From Nanobdellota archaeon (lineage in GTDB: Archaea; Nanobdellota; Nanobdellia; Parvarchaeales; Parvarchaeaceae), in NCBI GenBank assembly GCA_021836125.1, contig JAKBJF010000005.1, forward strand, positions 1-43,996: 43,996 nucleotides of DNA, written 5' to 3'. Position 1 is the first letter of the stretch. The number at the start of each line of letters is the position of its first letter. Under the pieces are notes generated by a model. It did no database searches, was not told the origin of the DNA, and worked only from the letters and a program-made list of their open reading frames with translations. Shown piece by piece: positions 32,225 to 40,960 of this stretch. The translations under genes were made by a program, and so were the position numbers.

Positions 32225-34573
32225 ATGAAGGTGGATTCATATGACTTGCTATTTGATATAGATTTTAACGAGCTTACATTCAAAGGAACGGATAAAATAA
32301 GAATAAAAGCCATTGGAAGCATAAAGCTTAACTGTGTAGATTTGACTGTAAAAAACGTAAAAAAACAGGGAAAGAACGTAAAATTCAGATTAAACAGGGA
32401 TATTCTAATTATACCTGGGACTTTTGATGGCATTGTTGAAATAGAATTCAGCGGAAAAATAAATGACACGCTGACCGGGCTATACCGCGCCGGGTATGGG
32501 AACAATTACATGTTATCCTCGTTCCTTTCGTCTACAAATGCAAGAAAACTTTTCCCTTGTATCGATGATCCGGCGTACAAAGCTACTTTTAAATTAGCTG
32601 TACGAGTGGATAAGGCCCTTGATTGCATATCAAACATGCCTGTAAAAAGTGTTGATGCTGAAAAACACAAAAAAACTGTGAAATTCATACGGACTCCGAA
32701 GATGTCCACTTATCTATTATACATAGGAATTGGTAAACTCGACAGGATTTCGGAAAACGTTAGCGGGAAAAAGGTATCCGTAATAGCCACAGAAGGTAAA
32801 TCTAGATATGGTAATTTTGCACTCGATATAGCGAGACGCTCAATAGATTTCTTCGAAAGGTTCTTTGGGCATGTATATCCTCTGCCTAAACTTGATCTTC
32901 TATCGATACCGGAATTCTCGGTTGGCGGGATGGAGAATTGGGGTGCAATAACTTTCAGAGAAAGCAGTCTGATAGTCAGTCCAAAAAGCACCGTAATCAC
33001 GAAACTAAACGCTGCCGATACTGTGGCGCACGAAATAGCACATCAGTGGTTCGGGGATCTGGTAACAACGAAAGACTGGAGCGACATATGGTTAAACGAG
33101 AGTTTCGCCACTTTAATGAGTTATAAATTTCTGAGCAAGGAATTTGCGGGATGGAAACCGATGTATGATTTCTTCGAGTTAAGATTTACAAGTGCATTGC
33201 TCTTGGACTCTCTTGATAGCTCACACCCTGTGATAATACCCGTAAAAACTAACGAGGAAGCAAATGAGGTTTATGACAACATAAGCAGCTATGGCAAGAG
33301 CGTAGTTGTGCTTCGCATGATCGAATCTTTTATCGGTGAGAAGACGTTCGAATACGCCGTAAGATCCTTTGTAAAGAAACACAAGTTCGCAAATGCAGTA
33401 AGCGATGATCTGTGGTCAGCGTTCGAAGCCGAATCGAAAAAACCTATAAAAAAGATTATGCACGGTTTTATCGAAAGGCAAGGTTACCCGTTGTTAACTG
33501 TAAGAAAGGATAAAAACGGAATAATCATAACCCAGGAAACTTTCAAATTGAACGGTAAAAAGAACAACGACGTGTGGTATGTGCCGATGACTATAAGGAT
33601 AAATGGTAAAAAGACTGTTTTTATGTTAAAGTCGAAAAACTCCAAATTAAACTTAAAAGATATATCTTCAATAGAAATAAACGATGGCAATGTTGGTTTT
33701 TACAGGACTAGATATGAAGGGCTTGAAAAGGAATTCTGGGAATCGGGGCCTTCTGCTTTTGAAAGATGGGGTTTCATTTCGGATAAATTTGCGCTGTTGA
33801 CTGCAGGGAGGCTGAGATTCGAAGATTATATTAAAACCGTCGAGCTTTTCCAAAATGAAAACGAGAACCTTCCTGCGTCAGAAGTATTAAGTGAACTCAT
33901 GCTTTTATGGAGAATTAATGGGGCGTTGTGCAAGGATGCTACATTGAAATTTATAAACGGCCAGATTGGAAGAGTAGACAAAAGCGATGTTGACACTGAC
34001 AAGATTTTGAGGGGAAGATTATATGTTGCACGTTCTATGCTAGACTGGAATTTTGCGCATTATTTAGCACAGAAATTTGCTAATTTTGACAATGAAGATC
34101 CAAATATAAAAACTGCGATAGCGGTGGCTTATTCACTTACAGAAAACAATATAGATGAATTAAAAAAGCGCCTTGAAGCCTCAACAATGGACGAGGAAAG
34201 ACAGTATATGATAGCTGCGCTTAGCATGTTAAAGGGAGAAAACGTTGAAAAAGTGCTTAAGTACGTGCTTTCCGGGCAGTTAAGAAAGCAGGAATCTGCT
34301 GCATTGATAGTCACTATGGCCCTAAACAAGGATGCCGCTCCAAAGATGTGGGATTGGCTGAAACTAAACCACAAAATTATATATTCTATATATAAGGATT
34401 CGCTGATGTTTTCGACGATATTGCAAAGGACACTCCCTCTGCTTTGGTTTTGTGATAGCAAAGAAGTCTCTTCTTTCCTTAAATCAAATGGTTATCTTAA
34501 AAACAACAGGGCTGCAAGAATCGGCCTTGAGCTTTTGGTAATACATAAGAAATTAAAGGAAAGGCTAGGTTGA
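32225..34573 (+). CDS. M1-family zinc aminopeptidase (tricorn-interacting-factor type)
   Basis: A 782-residue metallopeptidase that removes N-terminal residues from peptides in the cytosol. The exopeptidase motif is G234-G-M-E-N238 in FSVGGMENWGAITF. Zinc ligands are H269 and H273 in AHEIAHQWFGD and E292 in WLNESFAT, with the correct 18-residue gap; E270 is the catalytic base. The N-terminal beta domain (1-190) and the C-terminal helical ERAP1-like domain (about 450-782) are both present, and the length equals that of archaeal tricorn factors F2/F3. No signal peptide. It would finish the degradation of peptides from the proteasome or LonB, or of imported peptides, feeding amino acids to the enzymes encoded nearby. 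The amidohydrolase gene follows after one base. Confidence 0.95.
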   Translation: MKVDSYDLLFDIDFNELTFKGTDKIRIKAIGSIKLNCVDLTVKNVKKQGKNVKFRLNRDILIIPGTFDGIVEIEFSGKINDTLTGLYRAGYGNNYMLSSFLSSTNARKLFPCIDDPAYKATFKLAVRVDKALDCISNMPVKSVDAEKHKKTVKFIRTPKMSTYLLYIGIGKLDRISENVSGKKVSVIATEGKSRYGNFALDIARRSIDFFERFFGHVYPLPKLDLLSIPEFSVGGMENWGAITFRESSLIVSPKSTVITKLNAADTVAHEIAHQWFGDLVTTKDWSDIWLNESFATLMSYKFLSKEFAGWKPMYDFFELRFTSALLLDSLDSSHPVIIPVKTNEEANEVYDNISSYGKSVVVLRMIESFIGEKTFEYAVRSFVKKHKFANAVSDDLWSAFEAESKKPIKKIMHGFIERQGYPLLTVRKDKNGIIITQETFKLNGKKNNDVWYVPMTIRINGKKTVFMLKSKNSKLNLKDISSIEINDGNVGFYRTRYEGLEKEFWESGPSAFERWGFISDKFALLTAGRLRFEDYIKTVELFQNENENLPASEVLSELMLLWRINGALCKDATLKFINGQIGRVDKSDVDTDKILRGRLYVARSMLDWNFAHYLAQKFANFDNEDPNIKTAIAVAYSLTENNIDELKKRLEASTMDEERQYMIAALSMLKGENVEKVLKYVLSGQLRKQESAALIVTMALNKDAAPKMWDWLKLNHKIIYSIYKDSLMFSTILQRTLPLLWFCDSKEVSSFLKSNGYLKNNRAARIGLELLVIHKKLKERLG

Positions 34574-34574
34574 A

Positions 34575-35390
34575 ATGGAAGTGTTTGACTGCCATACGCA
34601 CCCCACATTCAACTCTAGCATGTTTTCTGATGCAGCTAAATCGAATAATATAGATTACTCAGAAAGCGGTCTGCTGCGCGAGATGGAAAAAAACGGTGTA
34701 GCCGGTTGCATGGCTATCGGACTTGATGAATCTTCTAACCGCTGTGTAGCCGAACTTGCGAATAGAAATAGGAATATCCTGCCTATTTATGGTGTCGAAA
34801 CGCAGACTATTGAGAAAAGTTACGCTGGCTTAAAGAAATTGGCAGCGTCTGGAGTATTCAGAGGCATAAAATTGTACTTAGGCTACGAAAACGTATATCC
34901 TTTTTCAAAAAGACTGGATAAATTTTATCGCTTGGCAGAGAACAATGATATGACTGTAATATTCCATACCGGCGATACTTGGCAGTCTATAAAGAGATCA
35001 AAACAAGGTTCTATGGTAAAATATTCTCATCCGCTAAATATAGATGAGGTAGCGACAACACATCCGGAAATGAAGATAATAATAGCCCATTCTGGGAATC
35101 CGTGGACAGAAGACACGGCAGAAATAGTTTACAAGAATAAAAACTGCTATGCTGACATTTCAGGATGGTTCCTCGGTAAGCCGCAAAACGACAGTATGGA
35201 TTTAATGAAAGACAAATTGAAATTTTTGGTGCGGTTCGGGGGAAAGGACAAGATTCTTTTCGGCACTGATTGGCCCTTGGCCGGCATGCACGATTATATA
35301 AATTTCGTATCAGAATGCGGATTAACATCAAATGAGATTGAACATGTACTATACAAAAACGCTAAGAGATTGTTTTTTCAAAATAGCTGA
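34575..35390 (+). CDS. Amidohydrolase-family TIM-barrel protein (amidohydrolase 2 type)
   Basis: A 271-residue metal-dependent hydrolase. Seen in order: D5-C-H7-T-H9-P at the first strand (metal ligands), IKLYLGYENVYPFSKRLDKF, a third-strand VIFHTGDTW, IIIAHSGNPWTEDTAEIV with a further ligand His, and the final ILFGTDWPLAG with the catalytic Asp. This layout is that of amidohydrolase family 2 (PF04909), which includes decarboxylases and lactonases; TatD nucleases are related but have other motifs. The substrate cannot be predicted. It starts one base after the aminopeptidase stop codon, so the two are co-translated. Confidence 0.85.
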   Translation: MEVFDCHTHPTFNSSMFSDAAKSNNIDYSESGLLREMEKNGVAGCMAIGLDESSNRCVAELANRNRNILPIYGVETQTIEKSYAGLKKLAASGVFRGIKLYLGYENVYPFSKRLDKFYRLAENNDMTVIFHTGDTWQSIKRSKQGSMVKYSHPLNIDEVATTHPEMKIIIAHSGNPWTEDTAEIVYKNKNCYADISGWFLGKPQNDSMDLMKDKLKFLVRFGGKDKILFGTDWPLAGMHDYINFVSECGLTSNEIEHVLYKNAKRLFFQNS

Positions 35391-35403
35391 ATTTTTAAAA
35401 ATT
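35390..35403. terminator. Palindromic A/T element at the amidohydrolase stop
   Basis: AATTTTTAAAAATT is a perfect 14-bp palindrome beginning at the last base of the stop codon. With the T-rich flank it is a plausible shared termination zone of two convergent genes. Archaeal terminators are mostly simple T-runs, so the symmetry itself may not matter. Confidence 0.4.
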
Positions 35404-35413
35404 GAAAATACTA

Positions 35414-35428
35414 GAATTTTATAAATTC
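35414..35428. terminator. Second inverted repeat between convergent genes
   Basis: GAATTT and AAATTC separated by TAT, a 6-bp inverted repeat in the 44-bp spacer between the convergent amidohydrolase and phosphatase genes. Together with the preceding palindrome it probably ends transcription from both sides. Confidence 0.35.
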
Positions 35429-35434
35429 CAATAA

Positions 35435-35905
35435 TCAATCTACAAATTTCCTGTCGCCGCCAAGTATTATGTACTTTATACCAAGCCGTCTTGCCATTTC
35501 GCCCTCTATGTCATCCCTGTCTCCTACAACTATTGAATTTTTAAGATCAATGTTGTAATCATTTACGGCCATTTCTATAAGCCCGGTTTTTGGTTTCCTG
35601 CAATTGCAATTATCTTCAGGTATGTGTGGACAATGATATACGTTGTCGATTACTGCGCCGTTATCGGAAAGCCTGTGAGACAACTCCTTATTGAACGTTA
35701 TGCAATCTTTCTCTGTGAAATATTTTCTGCCTATCCCAGATTGGTTTGTTACTATTATTATAATGTAGCCAAGTGATTTGTAATTTTTAATCATGTTCTG
35801 TGCGTCTGCATATATCTTTATTTTGTCTGGTTCGTGTATGTATCCTGAATCATAATTTATCGTGCCGTCCCTATCTATAAACAATGCCTTCCTTTTGTCA
35901 CTCAT
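35435..35905 (-). CDS. GmhB-like HAD phosphatase (heptose bisphosphate phosphatase family)
   Basis: A 156-residue HAD hydrolase of the histidinol-phosphatase/GmhB family. The nucleophile pair is D11-R-D13-G-T in LFIDRDGTIN; motif II is IVTNQSGIGRKYF; the zinc site is C-P-H...C-N-C in YHCPHIPEDNCNCRKPKTG; motif III/IV is VVGDRDDIEGEMARRLGIK. In bacteria GmhB removes one phosphate from heptose 1,7-bisphosphate during ADP/GDP-heptose synthesis. Here the sugar could be any phosphorylated sugar used for surface glycans, which would suit the many sequon-rich proteins; this is inference. The preceding gene, 33 bp upstream, encodes a small P-loop kinase and is probably in the same operon. Confidence 0.88.
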   Translation of the reverse strand: MSDKRKALFIDRDGTINYDSGYIHEPDKIKIYADAQNMIKNYKSLGYIIIIVTNQSGIGRKYFTEKDCITFNKELSHRLSDNGAVIDNVYHCPHIPEDNCNCRKPKTGLIEMAVNDYNIDLKNSIVVGDRDDIEGEMARRLGIKYIILGGDRKFVD

Positions 35906-35938
35906 ATGTTAGCGTAATAAGCTTTTTTCTATATAAGC

Positions 35939-36454
35939 TCAAATTTGACGTATCCTTCCAATAACCAAGCTTAAGACTTGCGAAATTGGTTTGTCAGTCG
36001 TATCTATGATAGTTTCGCCTTTCTCTTTGGAATCAATGGCTAAATTGTAGAATTTCGATACGGCTCTTAAGGATATCTTTCGCCTTTTCTTTTCTCTTCT
36101 TTTTAGCTCTCCCAACGATGCCGTGAAAAAAAACCTTTTGACTGGCACTTTATATTTTCTTGCAGTCGTAATAAATTCATCTGAATACAGATTGCCCTTC
36201 TTATTTTTAAACAACAACGTCCCCTCGATAATTACTGTATATTTGTTTTTCAGATAATTGTCGAGTATCCTTTTTGTATTTTCCATAGCAATTTCGGGTG
36301 CGTCTCCATCTACGATTTCATGATAAAAAACTGAAGTGTGTATTATTGCCGTTTTGCTCTTTGGAAAGAACGTTCTTAACTTTTCCGCGATCGTCGATTT
36401 GCCAGAACCTGCGGCTCCTCGTATAATGATCAATTTGTTCCTTGTTGTCTCCAT
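35939..36454 (-). CDS. Small P-loop kinase (AAA_33/zeta-like nucleotide-binding fold)
   Basis: A 171-residue protein with Walker A G13-A-A-G-S-G-K-S-T21 and the strand YTVIIEGTLLFKN (about 73-85), which has the position of a kinase Walker B. The Arg/Lys-rich segment LGELKRREKKRRKISL (about 114-129) resembles the LID region of small-molecule kinases. A phosphotransferase acting on a small metabolite or nucleotide is likely; the substrate is unknown. There is no antitoxin gene next to it, so a toxin role is not favoured. Its neighbour is a sugar-phosphate phosphatase, and joint action on a sugar is conceivable. Confidence 0.72.
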   Translation of the reverse strand: METTRNKLIIIRGAAGSGKSTIAEKLRTFFPKSKTAIIHTSVFYHEIVDGDAPEIAMENTKRILDNYLKNKYTVIIEGTLLFKNKKGNLYSDEFITTARKYKVPVKRFFFTASLGELKRREKKRRKISLRAVSKFYNLAIDSKEKGETIIDTTDKPISQVLSLVIGRIRQI

Positions 36455-36487
36455 TTGTTTATTTCCTATTTTTAACGCTAAAATTCT

Positions 36488-38104
36488 TTATTTGTCAACT
36501 TTTCCGCTATGTTCAAGCAGTTTATTTATTGCGGCAACGGCCTTTATTATATCCTTTGGCGGTCTTGCAAGTGCAACTCTAACATTGTCATGGATTCCGG
36601 GTGCTTCAAAATTATAATAATAAGAAACCGGGATAACGGCGACTTTGTAGAAATTTCTCAGGTTTTCAGCAAACTCTAAATCGTTCATACCTGTTTTACT
36701 GACATCTAGCATGCAAACCGATGAACCCTCAAGCGGATGCAAGGACACTTCTGGGTCTATATTCGCTTTTATGTAATTGTAATTTTCCGCAACGATATCA
36801 TTAAGGTGTTTTAGGTAACCGATAAATCTTTTGTCGGTGAGAACGCTCGAAAGCAAGCATAAATCATATTTATTCAATTGAAAAAACATGTTATCAATTC
36901 TGTGTTGCAGTCTATCTTCAATGTCTTTTGAATAGGCTATGCATCCAAATTTTGAGCCGTCCAAACCAAGTATCTTGCCAGTATCACCTATAATCATATA
37001 AGAAGGTTTATGCGGCAGCTTCAAACGCGTAAGCATAGGCACGTTTATCTTAAATGGCGTAATTTGGGCGAACACACAATCCAATATTAACAATCTTTTC
37101 CCATCACAAAGTTTAGCTATCTCTTCTATGGTTTTCTGTCCATGTATCTTGCCTAGCGGGTTCTCAGGTATAGTCAGTACTACTGCAACTGTCCTATTTG
37201 TGATTTTCTTTTGTAAGTCTTCAATATCGGGGGTGAAATCCTTATGCCTCTTCGCATAAATTACGTTGCCCCCCAAAGACCTGATTATATTTGGATATGC
37301 ATCATAACCTGGTTCAAACATTATTACTTCGTCACCCGGAGTAATTATTGCATAATCTATTGCAATGAGAAGCGCATAAGTGGCAGTCTGGATAAGTTTG
37401 ATATTGTCCGTTTTAAAGACGTTAGAAAAAAACCCTTTAATGTTATTTATCAGTTTGTTGTTGTCCATTTTGATGAATTTTGACGCGATGCTTTTTCTAT
37501 AACTCTCAATCCAATTCGGATTTATACCGGATGGGTAGCTAGCAGTTAAGTTTACAATATCGCCTGGATTTGTGTACAGCTCCCGTTCAAGCGCCGTCTC
37601 TTTGGAAGTTCTTGGACCGAAGAACAATGGCTCTTCAAGAGCGACATTCCAAATAACATCAAAAAATTGCTTGTATAGCTGATAGACGGTTGGGTTATCT
37701 AAAACCGTTGTCTTTATTTTATTATTCTCAAACGAGCATACTCCTACTTTACCGTCCCACAGATAAAAATCACAATCTACGTTCACTAAATGTTCAGGGA
37801 TGAACCTGGCTGTGAAATGATCTATCCACTTTGGATTGCTAAAATGACTATGAACTACCTCGATATTTTCAGGCGTGTCCGTAGCTATAAAACTATCGTG
37901 TCTACCTTTCTCCGCTATTTTATTTCTATACTCAATAACTATCTCCTTGAAAGCGGGATGCATTTTTTTCTTTATGTTTACATACCCAAAGGTATCGCTT
38001 TTTCCAGCTGCCACCAATTTAAGTAAGTCGCCATAAATAGCGGTGTCTCTCTCCGAGATTGTATCTTCCTTTTTTATTCTTACCATGCTTGAATATATCT
38101 TCAT
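36488..38104 (-). CDS. PLP aminotransferase with an N-terminal TrmB-effector-like domain
   Basis: A 538-residue two-part protein. Residues about 165-538 are a class I aminotransferase: ring-Asp region LLILDCVFAQ (338-347), the Asn-Pro site as IPENPLGKI (312-320), and PLP Lys K377 in GDTGKILGLDGSKFG. The usual phosphate-binding Arg is Lys here (K385). Residues about 30-160 do not belong to aminotransferases; SFIATDTPENIEVV, DHFTARFIPEHL, FYLWDGKVGVCSFENN and the end TVYQLYKQFFDVIWNVA resemble the effector (phospholipase-D-like) domain of TrmB-type sugar regulators, but no helix-turn-helix is present. The length also matches aspartate 4-decarboxylase (about 530 residues), a rival reading. It lies downstream of tRNA-Glu and has a TATA-like CTTTAATAAAA region (38133-38143). 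Confidence 0.78.
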   Translation of the reverse strand: MKIYSSMVRIKKEDTISERDTAIYGDLLKLVAAGKSDTFGYVNIKKKMHPAFKEIVIEYRNKIAEKGRHDSFIATDTPENIEVVHSHFSNPKWIDHFTARFIPEHLVNVDCDFYLWDGKVGVCSFENNKIKTTVLDNPTVYQLYKQFFDVIWNVALEEPLFFGPRTSKETALERELYTNPGDIVNLTASYPSGINPNWIESYRKSIASKFIKMDNNKLINNIKGFFSNVFKTDNIKLIQTATYALLIAIDYAIITPGDEVIMFEPGYDAYPNIIRSLGGNVIYAKRHKDFTPDIEDLQKKITNRTVAVVLTIPENPLGKIHGQKTIEEIAKLCDGKRLLILDCVFAQITPFKINVPMLTRLKLPHKPSYMIIGDTGKILGLDGSKFGCIAYSKDIEDRLQHRIDNMFFQLNKYDLCLLSSVLTDKRFIGYLKHLNDIVAENYNYIKANIDPEVSLHPLEGSSVCMLDVSKTGMNDLEFAENLRNFYKVAVIPVSYYYNFEAPGIHDNVRVALARPPKDIIKAVAAINKLLEHSGKVDK

Positions 38105-38251
38105 AACTTAAAATATATTGCTTACTCCAGTTCTTTAATAAAAAATAATTTCTCAAAGAAAAATTATAGTAAACGTCTGGATTTTAAACCAACTACGACA
38201 GATTGAAGACACCTAATCAGTGCTTTGACGACGAAACGTTACAAAAAATAG

Positions 38252-38324
38252 TGCTCCCACCGGGATTTGAACCCGGGTCTGTGACTCGAGAGGCCACTGT
38301 CCTTGGCCGCTAGACTATGGGAGC
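38252..38324 (-). tRNA. tRNA-Glu (anticodon CUC)
   Basis: On the minus strand GCTCCCA pairs with TGGGAGC, discriminator A, no CCA. The anticodon stem GTGGC/GTCAC (one G-U pair) closes loop CTCTCGA, giving CTC. The T-arm CCGGG TTCAAAT CCCGG and the D-arm are normal. No intron is seen. A TATA-like TTAAATAAAA (38351-38360) is centred 32 bp upstream. Confidence 0.95.
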
Positions 38325-38350
38325 AGATATAATCTATGTATTAGAATGGC

Positions 38351-38360
38351 TTTTATTTAA
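38351..38360 (-). promoter_or_regulatory. TATA-like box of tRNA-Glu
   Basis: TTAAATAAAA on the minus strand, centred about 32 bp before the tRNA 5' end and lying in the 57-bp spacer after the dehydrogenase gene. Confidence 0.5.
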
Positions 38361-38381
38361 AGACAAACTGCCGACGAAAAC

Positions 38382-39539
38382 TTATTTTGCTGCAAGGAAT
38401 ATTTTCATATCCCTTTTTTCCAGTTCCTTAAAAAATGGCTCCGGATTAACGGCTATTTCCGGCGGAACGACACCCTTTTCAGTTATTACACCTTCCAATA
38501 TCATCTGTGCGACTACCGATGGTGCCACGCCTGTATTCCATGAACCGGCCGGTATGTTCCATTTTTTGTTCGTGAAGCTTTCACAATAAGCAACAATGTT
38601 CTTTTTCTTTCCTTTTTGTTTTCCGATAACTTCGACCCTTAGGAACTCCAAATCATTTATCTTTGTAGATTCGGTTGGTATGAACTTTTCAGTCATTTTA
38701 ACTATAATGTCCCTGGGCGACACCGTTTGCCCGCCTGGAAGCCTTATGTCATCTTTTGCTGAGAAACCCACATCTATGAGAAACTTCATCTTATCGACCA
38801 GTACCGGATCGAACCCGCCTCTAAACCAGCAATTCTTTACGCCAGGGATTGATTCGGCGAGCGTAGCCGCTTCCGAGTGCAAAGTGTAGAAGCATTTCGC
38901 ACTGTTTAATGGCTTGGGAAATTTTTTGTCTTCCATGCCGGTAAGCGGCTCTATTGTCTCAAACCTGCCGTTTCTGAATATTACTGGTTTGTATCCGAAT
39001 TCTTCAAATAGTGTAAGTATGGTATAAGGGAGTACTATCGGCGTATCATATTTTGTGTAATCCTTGTCCGCGAAGCTGACGTCTATCGTTTCCGGTTTAC
39101 TGAGTTTCTTTGCTGCATAAGCTGCAAGCACATTAGTGATACCTGGTGACGACCCCATACCAGGGATTGCAATCAGCCCTTTATTTTTGAATTCGCTGTT
39201 CATTTCCAATTGCTTTCTCGTAGTGTGAAACATCCCTCCTAAATCCAGATAATTAACTCCTGCCTCCAAGCACGCAGACATTACATCGACGTTGAAGTAA
39301 TAGTTTACTGCGTTTACAAGAACTGAACAATGCGATTCCTTAATAGCAGCAACCAACGCGGCTTTGTCCCTAATGTCTATCGACATAGTTCTCACTTTCC
39401 TTTCGAGATATCTCTTTGTCAGGTTGTTCGCTCTGTCTAGTTCCCTGTCCGCGAATACAAGTTCGCCATCGTATCTTTCCATCAGGTCCGTTCCTATTAC
39501 ACGGCCCATTTCTCCGCATCCTAAAAGAAATATTCCCAT
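38382..39539 (-). CDS. Saccharopine dehydrogenase / lysine 6-dehydrogenase-like oxidoreductase
   Basis: A 385-residue NAD(P)-dependent enzyme of the saccharopine dehydrogenase family. The Rossmann start is FLLGCGEMGRVIGTDL (4-19) with G-x-G-x-x-G, an Asp ends the second strand (VFADREL), then VLVNAVNYYFN, GVNYLDLGGMF and IPGMGSSPGITNVLAAYAAK, a glycine/proline turn typical of this family. The C-terminal substrate domain contains SFADKDYTKYDTPIVLPYTI and GGFDPV. Length and layout are near lysine 6-dehydrogenase, which makes aminoadipate semialdehyde; carboxynorspermidine-type enzymes are an alternative. It lies 32 bp downstream of the aminomutase-like gene and is probably the last gene of the semialdehyde cluster. 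Confidence 0.82.
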   Translation of the reverse strand: MGIFLLGCGEMGRVIGTDLMERYDGELVFADRELDRANNLTKRYLERKVRTMSIDIRDKAALVAAIKESHCSVLVNAVNYYFNVDVMSACLEAGVNYLDLGGMFHTTRKQLEMNSEFKNKGLIAIPGMGSSPGITNVLAAYAAKKLSKPETIDVSFADKDYTKYDTPIVLPYTILTLFEEFGYKPVIFRNGRFETIEPLTGMEDKKFPKPLNSAKCFYTLHSEAATLAESIPGVKNCWFRGGFDPVLVDKMKFLIDVGFSAKDDIRLPGGQTVSPRDIIVKMTEKFIPTESTKINDLEFLRVEVIGKQKGKKKNIVAYCESFTNKKWNIPAGSWNTGVAPSVVAQMILEGVITEKGVVPPEIAVNPEPFFKELEKRDMKIFLAAK

Positions 39540-39571
39540 ACGCTATTTTTGCGTTCGTTTAATATATAATT

Positions 39572-40957
39572 TTATCCTAGCTCGCCGTAAGGTCTTACTT
39601 CATATTCAGATTTTGCCGCCTTGTCCATGGAATTTCTGAATGCGTTCAGCGTCCGTTTAAGGTCGTTGTTACTGTGCGAGTAGCACGTGTATATGCACTC
39701 CTGGTTGTCTGCATCTATCAGTACTCCCTCCTTCATAAGCTCGTACTGTACCTTGACATAGAAGTCTGTTATGGAGTTTCTTATATCGTCATAATTGTTT
39801 ATTTCGTCCCGTTCTGTATAGAATATCTGGAACATCCCGGGTACTCCGCTTATTTTTACCGGTATCTTCAGTTCATCGGCCATCTTCTCTATTCCGCTCA
39901 TCAGCTTTTGATTATATGACTTTAGATATTTGAACACTTTGCCGTCACTTAACAATTTTATAGTCTGGTTCACAGCCGTCATGCACAATGGGTTGGAATT
40001 AAATGTCCCAGCATGTACTGCCTGGCCTGCATCCGGACCGAATGAAGCCATCACTTCTCTTTCTCCGGCTATCGCAGATATAGGATGGCCGTTTGCCATT
40101 GCCTTTGCGTAAGTGCTTATGTGAGGTTTGACTCCGTACAGTTCCTGTGCGCCGCCCAAGGCTACCCTGAATCCCGTTTTTACTTCGTCAAATATAAGAA
40201 GTATGTCGTATCTGTCGCAAAGTTCCCTTAAGAACTGAAGAAAGCCCGGCTTCGGAGGTATTGCGCCTGCATTTCCCATTATAGGTTCAAGTATTATGGC
40301 AGCTATCTCGTTATACCTTGCTTTGACAGCTTTTTCAACGGCTTCAAAGTCGTTGAACGGCACAACTATTACAAGCCTGCCAATATCAGACGGTATACCT
40401 GCAGACTGAAAGTGTGGCTGGTCGTGGGGCCATGTATAAGGAGGGTGTGTCGAGAATAGAAGATAATCGTTCGTACCGTGATAGTGTCCTTCAAACTTCA
40501 ATATTACGTTTCTCCCAGTATAAGCGCGAGCAAGTCGAACGGCGTGCATTGTCGCCTCGGTTCCGGTGGATGAGAATTTTACGGATTCTGCGGAAGGCAC
40601 GGCCTTATGGAATCGTTCTGCTACTTCTAGTTCAAGTTCATGGCCGAAACCATATATCGTACCGTTCTTCTTTATTTGATCACAGACCTTGTTCTCAACA
40701 GCCGGATAGCTGTGACCGAGTATTATCGGGCCTAACGCAAGCCTGTAATCAATATATTCATTACCGTCGACATCCCAAGCATGCGACCCGTATGCTCTCT
40801 TGAGGAACAGACTTGCTGCCGCAGCCGGACCTACATAGCAAAATCTCGGATTTCTCCATAGCCTGGCGTTTGAGCTTACGCCTTCTGGCATGTATTTTAA
40901 CGCCTTAGTATAATACTTACACGAATTTTTCAGCGAAAAAGATTTTTTCTTTGCCAT
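39572..40957 (-). CDS. Class III aminotransferase, glutamate-1-semialdehyde aminomutase-like
   Basis: A 461-residue PLP enzyme. Motifs: PEGVSSNARLWRNPRF (24-39) and WDVDGNEYIDYRLALGPIIL typical of GSA-aminomutase-like proteins; SSTGTEATMHAVRLAR (129-144) for PLP phosphate; EGHYHGTNDYLL (156-167); IFDEVKTGFR (255-264) with the ring Asp D257; and the PLP Lys K285 in TYAKAMANGHPISAI. Compared with true HemL (about 430 residues) it is longer, and no other heme genes are nearby. Its position 3 bp after an aldehyde dehydrogenase suggests that it works on an amino-aldehyde or omega-amino acid rather than in tetrapyrrole synthesis. Confidence 0.85.
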   Translation of the reverse strand: MAKKKSFSLKNSCKYYTKALKYMPEGVSSNARLWRNPRFCYVGPAAAASLFLKRAYGSHAWDVDGNEYIDYRLALGPIILGHSYPAVENKVCDQIKKNGTIYGFGHELELEVAERFHKAVPSAESVKFSSTGTEATMHAVRLARAYTGRNVILKFEGHYHGTNDYLLFSTHPPYTWPHDQPHFQSAGIPSDIGRLVIVVPFNDFEAVEKAVKARYNEIAAIILEPIMGNAGAIPPKPGFLQFLRELCDRYDILLIFDEVKTGFRVALGGAQELYGVKPHISTYAKAMANGHPISAIAGEREVMASFGPDAGQAVHAGTFNSNPLCMTAVNQTIKLLSDGKVFKYLKSYNQKLMSGIEKMADELKIPVKISGVPGMFQIFYTERDEINNYDDIRNSITDFYVKVQYELMKEGVLIDADNQECIYTCYSHSNNDLKRTLNAFRNSMDKAAKSEYEVRPYGELG

Positions 40958-40960
40958 TTT

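Noticed and set aside
34575-35390. TatD-type DNase
   Set aside because: The GTDWP end and the HSG segment fit amidohydrolase family 2 better than the TatD pattern.
35939-36454. Zeta-type toxin of a toxin-antitoxin pair
   Set aside because: There is a P-loop but no adjacent small antitoxin gene, and the neighbour is a metabolic phosphatase.
38105-38251. C/D-box small RNA in the spacer after tRNA-Glu
   Set aside because: A CTGA occurs on the minus strand but no matching C box or second pair at correct spacing was found.
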